Below, in pieces: positions 22,119 through 34,100 of a stretch of 64,000 bases of DNA. Below the pieces are notes generated by a model. The model was given only the letters and a program-made list of their open reading frames with translations, made no database searches and had not been told where the DNA came from. The stretch comes from Sarcocystis neurona (taxonomy: Eukaryota; Apicomplexa; Conoidasida; Eucoccidiorida; Sarcocystidae), in the NCBI GenBank assembly GCA_000727475.1, contig KL647292.1, positions 777,789-841,788 of the forward strand. The letters are read 5' to 3'. Numbering within the stretch: position 1 is the stretch's first letter; every line of letters starts with the position of its first letter. A program made the position numbers and the translations under genes.

Positions 22119-25100
22119 CTCGTGAATACGCGCCTGAGCAGCGATGGTACGCGTGTATCGGGTTGCTGCTGACTCTCGCCACCTGGCTGCTGCACCTGTT
22201 GCTGCTGCTGTTGCCGAGGAAGGGCGGGACACTGCTGCATTTGTACCTGCAGCAGCAGGACGGTGCCCTCTCGCCGCGGAAGCGGCGAAGCAGCTGCGCG
22301 GAGGTCGCTCTTCTTCGCCTTCACTGCTGCTGCCGCTGCTGCTTTCCTCTTCCTCTGCTGCAGCTGCTGCGACCGCGGCGAATGCTGCTGCGGCGGCCGC
22401 GTACGCTGTTGTTGCAACCAAAGACGAAGAAGAAGAAGAAGCCGCAGCAGCACCACTCCAGCTGCAGCTTCTGCGGAGGCGACGGCTGGTGCTGCAGTAG
22501 CGGCCCCGGTCGGAGCCATCTACGAGCAGCACGGGGGGATGCTGTTGCTGCTGCAGCAAGACAGCTCTTTGCTGCTGTTCCTGCTGCGTCTTCTCCTGTT
22601 CCTTCTCCTCCTGCTGCTGTTTCGTCCGTACCTCCTGTTCGTCGAACGCGACGGGCTGCTGCCGCTGCCGCTCCTGCTGTTCCTGCTGTTCCTGCTGCTG
22701 CAACACGTGGACCCACCGCAGAGAAGCAAAAAACGATGTCCCTCCATCCTCTGCATGCGCCGCCGCAGCAGCTCGACCGGGGCTTCCTTCGTACGCCGTG
22801 TGCGGGAAGGCCCTCCGCTTCCTTCTGATGTACTCTTGAATCATGTGGCTGTTGCTACTGCTGCTGCTACTGTTCCCGCTACTGCTGCTGCTGCTCACGT
22901 TGCTGCTGCTCACTTTGTTGCTACCCATGTTACTGCTGCTCACGTTGCTGCTACAGCTGGGGGGAGGAGAAGCATGGCCGGCGACGGCGCTGCGCTGTGG
23001 CTGCTTTCGCTGTGTGTGCTGCTGCTGTTCCTCTTTCTGCAGCAGCAGCTGCTGCTGTTTCTGCAGCTGTCGCTGCTCCTCCGTGGATGAAAACGAAGGG
23101 AATGTTTCTGTTTCAACAACCGGAATACGATCTTGTAGAGGTGGGGGGGAGCCACGTCCTGAAAATCTCATTTTAAGCCAGTTCCACTGCTGCTGCTGGT
23201 GGTGGTGCCCGTCGTTTTGCTCCTGGCGTTGCTGTGGAGGTCGCAGCTGCTGCTGAGTCAGGAGGCGCTGCATCACCCACCCTCTCGTGGCCGTTGCCTG
23301 CCCACCACTGCCACCGCATGCAGACGTTGAAGAAGAAACAACAGCAGCAGCGACCGCGGCAGGCTTCTGTCGCAGAAGATTAAGTTCTATCGTCTCTACC
23401 GCTTCTGCTGTTCCTGCTGCTGCTGGTGTTCCTCTTGCTGTGGCTGCTGTTGTCCTTGACGCTGCTTTTGCTGCTCCTGCGGCTGCTCTCGTCGCCTCGT
23501 CTTCTGCTTTCTTCTCCTCTGCTGCTGCGACGTTTATCGCTGCTGTAGTTTCCCCTGCGGTTCTCACGTTCCTCGCCGGTGGCACCTCTCCTGCTGCTGC
23601 CGTGCCTCCTGTTGCAGCCGGGTGGTAGGTAGCGGAGGACCCGGGAGCAGGTACAATTGCTGCCATGGAGGTTGCTGCTTGGACCTTTGCCTCGGCCTCG
23701 GCTGCTGCGTCAAGCGTTTCTGTTACTTGCAATTCTCCCCCTGCTCCTGGTGCTTCTGGGGAGAGAGGCAGCAGCGTGTGTGATGCCGCAGCAGCCTTCG
23801 GGGCAGCCGAAGGAGAAGCTCTGCTGCTTCCTAGATGCAGAAATGCAGCAGCAGCTGCTGCTGCAGCTGCTGCTGCCTCCTTGTACCGAACGAGCGTTCG
23901 AGGCAGCGCAGTGGCCTCAGACGGTTGCTGAAGCTGCTCTGGGCACGGCTGCTGCCGCCGACATTGCTGCTGCTGCTGCAGAGAACTCTGCTGGTGGTGA
24001 GGAGACAGCTGCTGCGGGTGTTGATGCGGCTGCTGCAGAGTCCCAGCTGCTGCATAGACAGTCTCCCGCAGCTGGGGCTGCTGCTGCTGCTGCCGCTGCC
24101 GTCTCTCGGTGTCCTCCGTCTGCTGTGGCAGCTGCCATCGCTGCTGCAGCTGCGGTGGCTGCTGCAGCGGCTGTTCGACTTGGCGCTGCTGCAGTTGCTG
24201 CTGGCTCTCTGTGTGCTGCTGCAGCAGGCGGAGTCTTCTTCTTGCAGCATGCAATTTCTTGGCCTCGCTCTTTCTTCTTCGAAGATACTCCACAAGTCCT
24301 CCTGCTGCCGCAGCTGCAGCAGCAGCTCTGCCTCGGCGTGTGCGTCGCTGCTGCTGCTGCTGCAACATGCGGCAGGAAGTGGACGCCCGAGACGCAAAAG
24401 AAGGAAGAAGAGAAGAAACCCCAGCAGGACCGCCTCCGGCTGACCAGGTGGCTGCGGCAGCCAGTCGCGTTCTGGTGCTGCGGTTCCCACTGCCGGTTCT
24501 GCAGCTGCTGTCGCTGCTGCACGCCGCCGCAGCTACCAGGCGCTGCAGCAGCTCTTGCAGCAGAGACACAGACTCGCCGCTCAGCAGCACAAAGCATGCA
24601 CGGGAAGAAAATTTGAGACTGCGGCTTGCTGCTCCTGCTGCTGTTTGCTGCTGCTGCATTAGACACCAGGACTCGCCCAACCACAGAAATGGAGCCAGCG
24701 TTCCCTCCTCCTTCCTTATAGCACCGTCGCCAGCGCTGCTGCTGCGCTTGTTCCTCTTGGGGCTGCTGCTGCTACTGTAACTACTACTGACGCTGCTGTT
24801 GCTGCTCCTGTTGGTGTTCTTATTGCGATGGATATCGCTTGCGCTTCTTGTGCTGCTGCTACTAGGAGTGCCGCTGCTCCTAATGTTGCTGCTGTAGCTC
24901 TTTTGCTGTTGCCCGTGTCGCACAAGAGGATCCTTCTTCTTGCTCTCCTCGCATGCACGCCCAAGAGCGTCTACAGCATCTGTGGCTGCTAAACAGTCGC
25001 TTCTCCGGTGCTGCTGGTCCTGCGGCGTACGCGACTGCTCCTCCCGAGCTTCTTGCTGCTGCTCTTCCTTCCCCTGCTGTCCCACGACCGTCTGCTGCTG

Positions 25101-28100
25101 CTGCTGCTCTCCGCGCGACCCTCCTTGCGTCTGGCTCTCTTCCTCCTCCGCTTCCTCTTGTTCCTGCTGCAGCAGACAGCAGCTGACGACATATCGACGC
25201 TGCTGCTGTACATATGGAATCGCAGCAGCAGCCGCAGCCATATCGCCCGTGTGGGGCGCATCTGTTCTTACGCTGCTGCTGCTGCTGCCGCTCCTGCTCT
25301 GGCAATGGCTGTTGCTTCCCGGCTGCTGCAAGTTTCCCTCAACCCCATTTTTACATCGGTGCACAGCAGCTTGAGACTGTTCTTCAGTAAGGCCGTTGCA
25401 GCTGCTGCTGCTGCTTCCGTCGTTTGTGCTGCTGCTGCTGCTCTCCTCGCTGGCTGTGCTGTTGGTGCTGCTCTCCTCGCTCGCGGTGCTGGTGCTGCTG
25501 CTCTCCTCGCTCGCACTGCTGCCCCTGCAGCACGACTGGCTGATACTGCTGGTGTTTCTCTGGCCCCTGCTGCTGCCGTCGCTGCCCCTGCAGCAACTGA
25601 TGCTGCTCTCTGCGAGGCTGCTGCTGCTGCTGTCGCTGTTGCTGCTGTTACGGGGCGGTTCGCACGTCCAGCAGAGGCCCTTTGCAGCGTGAAGATTGCC
25701 TGCAGCAGCTGCGAGTGGAGCGCTGCGCAGCAGCAGGACGAAATTATTTGTCTGCCCTTCGTCAGCAGCGTCCCCTTCTTCTCTGTCGTTGCTGCAGGCA
25801 CTGCTGCAGTTGCTGACTTTGCTGCTGCAGCTGCTGTGCGGGGAACAGAGTCCGGGCATCCTGCCGCCACTGTTAGACGTGCTGCTGTTCCTGCTCACAA
25901 GAAGCTGTCCTTTCAAGTAAAATTCAGGCAGGTTGAACAGTAACTGGTAGCCGCTAGTGCTTCGGTTGGCGACGAAGCCGAGGATCTGCTGCTGTTGCTG
26001 CTCCACCGCTTGCTGGAGCGCAGCAGCAACGCACGCGAGCTGCTGAAGACGCCGCCACATCATTTCACGCAGACATCTGCACCGCGCTGCATCGCCTGCT
26101 GCTGCTGCAGCTTCCGCACCAGCAAGGCCGGGTGCTCCTGCCTCTTCTCTATTTTCTTGTCCCTCCCCTGCTGCTCCTCCTGCCTCTGCTGTCTCCGACT
26201 TCCTCTCTGTCTCAGCTTCTGCTGCTCTCTCTCGGGCTGCGAACCCAGCTGCCATTTCCAAGCGCGCATCTATGGCTGCTGCAGACGCTGCTGTTGCTGT
26301 TGCTGCTGCACACGCGGCTGCTGCTGCTGCTGCTCTTGCACGACTAGCTGCTGTCGATGTGGCCACCATCTGCGCGGCTGCTTCCGCTGCTGCCCAGTCT
26401 CCTCGTCCTGCTGCAGCACCAGGCTCTGCTACTGCCGGGACCCCACGCTTCGGTTCTGCTGCTCCTGCAGATGCCGCCCCGTTCCCTGTGGCGGCTGGCG
26501 CTGCTGTTGCTGCATAGATTGCTGCTGCTGCGGCCTGCTGGACAGCAGCAGTCCCAGCAGGCTCCAGAGGACCCGCGAGGAGGTCGCTTCTGCGCGGCAG
26601 CGGCAGCGCCAGCAGCAGCGACGCAGAAGAGTAGCGCAGCTCCTCCACGAACGATCTGTCAAGAGCAGCAGCGAGGGCTGCTGCAGACAAAGAAGCAGGT
26701 GCAGCCGGAGCAGCAGCTACGTCTACTGCAGCAAACGGGATAGCAGCAACAGCAGGAGTACTGCCTCCTGCAGCACAAGAAAAAGTCGCTCGTTCAGCAC
26801 CAGCAGAAGGCGCAGCAGCTCTAGCTGCTCCTGCTGCTGGGGTAGGCAACTTCGCAGCAGCGGCGGACGAAAAAAGAGGAGACGACGCGACCGCAGCAGG
26901 AAACGACAGAACAGCAGCCAGTGCAGGAGAATAAGAAGACGCTGCAGCAGCAGCAGCAGAGGAAAGTAAAGGGAAAAGATTTGCAGTCGCCTTTGCTGTA
27001 CAAGTGGGGGACACGAACAACATCGCTTTGCCAAACTGCTGCTCCTTTGCGTCCTGCGTCCGTCGGGGCGAAGGTACAAACAGCAAGTGCTGCTCCTCCT
27101 GTGTTGTCTGTTGCAGCTGCTCCTCCTGCTCCTCCTCCACCCCACACAGCGGTTCTCTTTCTTGAGACAGAATGAGCTGCTGCTGCTGCTCTTGAAGTAG
27201 CGGCGGCGGAAGCAGCAGTCGCTGCAGTCCTTCCTGTTGCTGGTCCTCACTTAGGGGCGGAGGAAGCAGCGGCCGCTGCTGCCCTTCCTGCTGCCGTCGC
27301 TGCTGCTGCACAACAACAGTCTGCCGCAGCTCCTCAGTTTCCCCTTCGCCGGCCACATCGACACCCGCAGGGAATGTGGCAGCAGGAGCAGCAGCAACGG
27401 CAGCAGGAGCAGCAGCAACAGCAGCAGCTGCAGTGTGCGCAGCAGCAGGACCTGCAGTTGCGGCAGGGTCGACAGAGGAAGACACTGCAGATGCGGAGGT
27501 TACGCTTCGCAAGAGCAGCAGATGACGCGCGAGGTACGCGGCAGTTTGTATGTGTGAGTACGGCTGAAGCAGCAGAATTGCATCGTGCTGCAGTCCCTTC
27601 CCCCCCGCAGCACACGCTGCTGCTGCCGCTGACTTCGAGCCAGACTGCGACAGAGAGGACTGCAGCAAAAGCTGTGGCAGCAAAAACAAAGACGGGAGCT
27701 GCTGCTGCTGCCGCTGCAGTGGCTTCGACGGCCGCTGCTGCTGAAGTCGCGCCTTGCGTGCTGCTGCAGCTGCTCCGGCGTAGAACTGCTGTAGCGCCTC
27801 CAGTTGGTCTACCTGCTGCTGCTGCTGCTGCTCAGGTGCGGACGCATGCTGTCGCTGCTCTCGCCTCGCTGCTGCTGCTGCTGCTCCTGCTCCTGCTGCT
27901 GCAGACAGCAGAGCAGCGCGATACAGGACTGCAGAAGGTCGCAGCAGCAGGTCATCACTGCTCAACATGCGCCGCGGGGCCCCGCCTACATTCTCTGCGG
28001 TTGCTGTTCTTGCTGCTACTGCACCAACTGAGACAGCTGTTGCTGTTATTGCTGGTGCTGTTGCCGCTGTTTTTGCTGACGCTGTTGCTGTTGTCCTTGT

Positions 28101-31100
28101 TGCCGCTGCTGCTGCCGATGCTGCCGAAACTGCTACTAAGCAAGTTGCTGAGGTTGTTGCTGAAGTTTCCGCTGCGGCAGTTGCCGCTACACCTGTCCCT
28201 GCTGCTGTTGCCGTTGCTCCTTCTGCTGCCGGAGGAGACGCACACGCGGGGATGTAATCGTGCGTCTCTCCCGCAGCAGCATTAACGCCTGCTACATTCA
28301 ACTGCCTCCCCTCCTGCTGCTGCTGTTGCGGCTGCTGTTGCTGCCCCAGTTGTCGTTGCTCCTGCTGCTGCTGTTGCTGCTGCTGCTGTTCGTGTTGCTG
28401 CCGCTCCTGCTGCTGCTGGTTCTCCTGCTGTCCCTGCGGTCGCCCCTGGTGCTGCTGCTGGAACTCCGGCGACGTAGACGCATGCTTCAGCGCTGGACCT
28501 GCTGCTGGCCGCGTTGCTGCTGCATGGTTTGCGGCTGCTGCAGCCCCTGTGCTTCGTGCTACTGCGGGAGCAGTGGCAGAAGTGAGCGAAGCTTCAGAAA
28601 TTTTAGTAGAAGTGCAGTAGGACGGAGAAGAGGCAGAGATGGCACGAGCGCGTGCTGCTGCTGCAGCTGCTGCGACGCTTCGCGCTGCTTGCCGCACTCT
28701 AATGTGTCCGCTGCAAGAGGCTGCTGCACTTCTCCTCCGTCGTCCTCCTGTTGCTGCTGCCTGCTGGTCGCCTGGTGGCCCTGCTGCTGCAAGAAAGAAG
28801 CAGTTAATCTGCAGCTGCTTGCACGTCACAAAAACGTCTGCAGCCAGGTTCCGTCCAGCAGCAGAAGTAGCAACAAAGTTGCCGGTAGCACCACTATGTT
28901 GACGTGCAACAGCAGCAGCAGAAGCTTCGGCTGCAGCAGAAGCTGCAGCAATAGGAGACGCCGCGGCAGCAGGACAGGCAGCAGGAGGCCCAGGCGGAGA
29001 AGACCCAGGAGCAGCAGGAGTCACAGCAGCAGCAACGGTGCGATCAACAGTCGCAGCAGCAGAAGGCTGTGCTGTTGCACCTACAGCAGCGGGTACACAC
29101 GCTTCCTCCACTGCAGTTCTAGGTGTATCTGCTGTCGAGCTTCCTCTCCTACAATCGCTTGCTCTTAATGCTTCGATTCTCCTTCCTCCTGCTGCTGTTG
29201 TTGCTGAGGATACGCCTGCAGAAGCCGAAGCCCCAAGGGTTCCTGCTGCTGCTGCCGCGACTGCTGCTGTTGCTGCAGGTGAAGTATCGCTCCTAGGGCG
29301 CACGCCTGGTTCAATCTGTTCGCTCTGCGATTGCTGCGCTGCTGCTGCTGCTGCTTTCCAGTTTCCTGCGTTACACGCTGCTGCTGCTGTTGCTGCTGGT
29401 GGGGCCCCTCGCACTGCGGAGCGACAGTCACCCCGCGGAGAACTTCCTTTACCGGCAGCGCAACTGCTGCTGCTGCGCTCATCCTTGCAAGTGCCACTGC
29501 TGCTGCTGCTGCTTTTGCCACTGGTCGTGCTGTTGCTCCTGCTGCTACTACTCCTGCTGCTCTTCCTGTCCTTGCTGCTGTTGGTGCTGCTGTTGCTGCT
29601 GCTTGGGCTGTACACTGAAGAATCACGACACACTTTTCTGCTGAACTCAACAGAGGCACACAGCAACAGGTGCTGCAGGGCCGCTACAGCGGGTGGAGAG
29701 ATTAGCAGCGCTGGGCCCTGGACTTCGCAAGAAATCCTCAGCCGCGTCTTGCTGCTGCTGTTGCAGTGTCTGTCCCTGCTGTGGTCGGGACAGCTGCTAC
29801 AGCTGCTGCTGTCCCTCCTGGTGCAGCAGCTGCTTGGGCTGCTGTCTTTCTCGCTGTTCCTGTTGCTCTTGCTCTCCCTGCTGTCGAGGCCGCTGCTGCT
29901 GTTCTTGTGTGCCGCAGCAACTGGCTCGGCAGCGGCAGCCCCAACAGCAACAGGCGTGCGAAGAGCACAAGCAGGAGCAGCAAATGGAATGGGAAGAACA
30001 GCAGCAGCACGATCAGCGGCAGCAGGAGGAAAAACTGAGAGATCTACTGCTGCAGCTTGATGAGTACGTAAAGCCGCATTTTCTCCTCGTCTGCGGCTGC
30101 TGCTTCTTTTCTCTTCTTTTGTGTACAGCGCTGAACCAGTAGCATCACACCCCACAGCAGCGCCAAGAATAACAGCAGCTGTGGCATCAGCTGCCACAGC
30201 AGCAGAAGCCCGCTCTGCAGCTGTGTTGAGCTCAGCAGCAGCACGAGCAGCAGCAGCAGCGACACTACTTGGAAGACGAAAATGAGCAGCGGGAACACGC
30301 CCGGCGCCAGGCGACCTTTCAGCAGCAGAATCAGCACCAGGTAGGCTGCTGCCTACGGAAGACCGCGCGGCAGTAGCGGCTGCAGCATCGCAAGAGAAAG
30401 CTGCAGAGGCGCAGACAGCAGCACTGCTAGCGGGAGGGACACTAGCGGCAGCAGCAGAAGAAGAAGAGGAGGGAGCAGCAGTAGGAGAAAGAGCCGCAGC
30501 GGCAGCAGCAGGACAGACCGAATCAGCAGTCGCACGGGAACGAATAGTCGCGCGTGTACGGGGCAGCGCAGAAGCATGACGTTGGTCCATGAACTTCTCC
30601 CCGCTGCTGTTGCTGCCTCTTCCTCTGCTGCTGCTGCGGCCTCTTTGTCTGCGGTCATTGCTGCTGCATTTTTTCCTGCTGTTGCTGCTTCTCTCTGTGC
30701 TGCCCCCGCCCCCTGCTGTCTCGGTGCTGCGTCGTTCACTGCCGACTCGCTCCCTGCTGCTGCTGCTCCGCTCCCTGCTGCCGCTGGTGTTGCTGCTGCT
30801 GTTTCGTTTTCTGGTGTTGCTCCTGGTTCGCTCCCTGCTGCTGTTATTGCTGCTGTTTCCTTTCCTGCTGGTGCTCCTTCTGGTTCTTCTCCGGTTGTCG
30901 CCAGTGCTGCTGCTCCTCATTCTCCCGCACTTCCCAGCAGACTCCCCTGCAGCAGCAGCCCGACCAGCAGCAACAGCGGCTTCTGCGTTGCCTGCTGCTG
31001 CTGCTGAGCCTCCGACCGCCTCCGTCGCCGCTGGTACCGGGATGCCGACAGCAAACTTAGCTGCTGCTGCTGCTCCTCTTCTTGTTACTGCTGCTACTTT

Positions 31101-34100
31101 CCTTCCTCCGGTACTTGCTGTCGCTTCCGTGCCACTGTCTTCTGCTTTGACGCCGGCCGCTGTCTTTTGTTTTCCACGTGCTGGTGCTGCTGTTGTTGCC
31201 CCAGTTACGGGTCCGGCCTGAGTCTCACGTCCTGCTGTTGTTGCTAGTGCAGGCGCTGCAGGGAATGATTCTGGCGCTGCAGCAGGTGCCACTCCTCCTG
31301 AAGTTGCTGCTGATGTTGCAGCAGTCACTTCTCCGCGTCCCAGTGCACCAGGCACTGCCGCCGCTGCTTCTTCTCTTTCTGCTGCTGCTGCTGCCGTTTC
31401 TGGGAGAGCCGCTTCTGCCTCTACTTCTGCTGCAGCAGTGCAGACACGCGTCTCCGCCTGCTGCAGCTGCACCTCTATGCGGACGCCCGGTAGCCGCAGG
31501 AAAGGCAGCACAAGAGTAGCAGGCTGCTGCAGAGGCGGCGGCAGTCGCAGTCCGAAAAGCACCGGGAACCCAGCGACTCCCGCCGCTGCCGCTGCTGCCG
31601 CCGCCGCCGCTGCTGCTACTGCTTCTGCTGCTGCTGCTTCTGCTGCTGCTGCTACCGCGACGGGAGGGACGGCAGCGGTGGTACCGGCTGACGAGGCGCC
31701 AACAGCAGCAGCAGCAGGGGAAGAAGCAGCAGCAGCGACAGGTGCAGGAATGGGGTGCTGCTTGGCAGATCGAAGAAGGAAGGAGGCGGGAGGGGACAGG
31801 CTGGAGGAGGAGAAATGCGTTACCGCCGCATGCTGCAGCGATGGACACAGTTCAAAACCGAAGAAGAAGTGATGTGCCGCTAGGGAGAAACTGCGGCTGC
31901 TCCGTCCTGCAGTTTGCTGCTGCTGCTGCTGTTTGTTTTCCTGCAGCAGCTGCTGGTGCTTCTCTTGTTGCGTCCTGTCCGGCGGCAGCTGACGCGATCG
32001 TTCAGCTCTGTTATTCTGATGCTGCAGCTGTCTCTTTGTTTCTTCTCCGTTACTCTTCTGCTGCAGCTGCTGCTGCTGGTCCTCACGCTGGTGCCCCACC
32101 TGCTGGTGCTGTCGCTCCTGTCCTGTCACAGCGCCTCCTGCTGCAACGCCGGTCGAGGACTGCCGGCTTTCTGCTCCTTGTGCGGACGCCGCAATTTTCC
32201 CGCTTGCTGCTGCTGCTGCTTCTTCTAAATCCGCTGCTGCCGCTGCTGCAGGTGGGGCAGCACACACGTCACTACCGCAAATTCCTCGCCCTTCTAAACT
32301 CCAGGTGAACACGTCGGTCGCTTCTCCGCTGCCGCTGCCGCTGCTGTCCTGGATGCCGCGCGGCCCTGTGAAGCTGCTTACGTCTTTCTCTCTCCTGCAG
32401 GTGCCCCTGCTGCTGCTGCCGGTGGGGTCGCGACTCGCGCGTTTCTCCCGCCACTGGTGTACTTCAAGCTTCCCACTGCAGTGAAGTCCTCTCCAATTCC
32501 TGGTGCTACTGCTTCTGACGCTGCCGCTGCTGCCTCTGACGCTCCAGTTGCTGCTTCTGACGCTGCTGCTGCTGCTTCTGACGCTGCTGCTGCTGCTTCT
32601 GACGCCGCTGCTGCTGCCGTCTGTGTGTGGTCCTTCCTCTCTGGTCAGCAAATGTAGTGCATCCCACCTTAAGTCCGCCTGGACTGTTTTCCTTCTGGTT
32701 GCCGCTGCTTTGTCTGGTGTTGCACCTTCTGCTGTTGCTCTTGCGGCCACTTCCTCCGGCACCGCTGTTGCTGCGGGGAAGGGAGAGGTCGTGTCTGCTG
32801 TTGCTGCTGATACGGCTGCTCGAAGCCGGACTGCTGCAGCACCAGCCGTTCCTGCTTGTGGTGCTGCTGTCTTTCCAGCTGCTGCTGCTGCTGGTCTACT
32901 TCTTGTACAAGGGGCTCTCCTGTGTCCTTTGATTACTGCTACGCGCACTGCTCCTGCCGCAGCTCTTCCTCTTCTCCTGTTGCCTCTGCTGCTCAGTTCT
33001 TCCTCTTTTTTGCGCTCCTGTGCGAGATGCACCCAACTCTTGCTTTGCTGCAGCTGCTGCTGCTGGTTCCGAGTAGCACCGCAGCCACCGCATGCGAGAG
33101 AAGGACGTCGCAAAAGCTGCTGCAACCCCTTCCTGTTGCTCCCTTCGTCGCTCTCCCTCCCTGCTGCTGCTAGTGGTGCAAATTTTCTCCTTATCCCCGT
33201 TGCCGCGTGTCCTCCTGCTGCCCCTCCTGCCTCTCCTCTTCCTCGTGCTGTTCTTGTCTGCGCTGCTGTTGCTGTTCGACGAAGACCTCTTGTCCTGCGC
33301 CGCAACGCTGCTGCAGCTCTCTCTGCTGCCGCTCTCTCTGCTGCTGCGGCTGCTGTTCGCTGTAATCCTGCTGCTGCTGTTCGCGTCCCTGCTGTCATTC
33401 CTGCTTCTGCTGCACCAGCTGCTGTCGCTGCTCCTGCAGCCCTTCCTGCATCAGTTGTACGGAGCCGTAACCGCCTTCTGGTTCTCAGCACCTGCTTGGC
33501 TGCACTGTAGCGCGGCTTCACCAGGAGCAGCGACTGCCTTCTGCCTTCTCCTAGCCGGTGTTGTCGCTGTCGACTTCTTCGTTTTTGCTGCTCCTGCTGT
33601 TGCTGCTGCTGTTCTCGCTCACACAGCTGCTGCTGTTTCTCGTGTTGATGCTGGTCCTGGTATGGCTGCTGCTGCTGATTCTCAGCAAGAAAGAGCATTC
33701 TCCTCTCAGCTGCTGCACCAACTCCTGATGTTCTGGTGCTGCTGCTGCTTGCTGCTGCTGCTGCTATGCGTGCTGGGTATATGCGGTGCCTCGACGACTG
33801 CCACTTTCTGCACCTGTAGTAGCGAGACGGAATCCACATGCGTCTTCCCATCCCTCTGTTGCTGCGCTTCCTGCCACCGCCTATTTGGCTGCCGCTTCTC
33901 CTGCTTTTTCTGCTGTGTGTTGTGTCCTTGTCCACGCCTGTCCAGCTACTGCCGTCAGTCTCGCTGCAGCTGTTGCTGCTCGTCAGTTCGTCTTGTGGGC
34001 GAATGGCACCGCAGCTGCGGCAGCTGCTGTTCTTGCTGTTGTCTGTTCTCACGAAGCGTCCTCGGCTACTCTTCCTTCTCTGACGCAGAGTGACCGGCAA

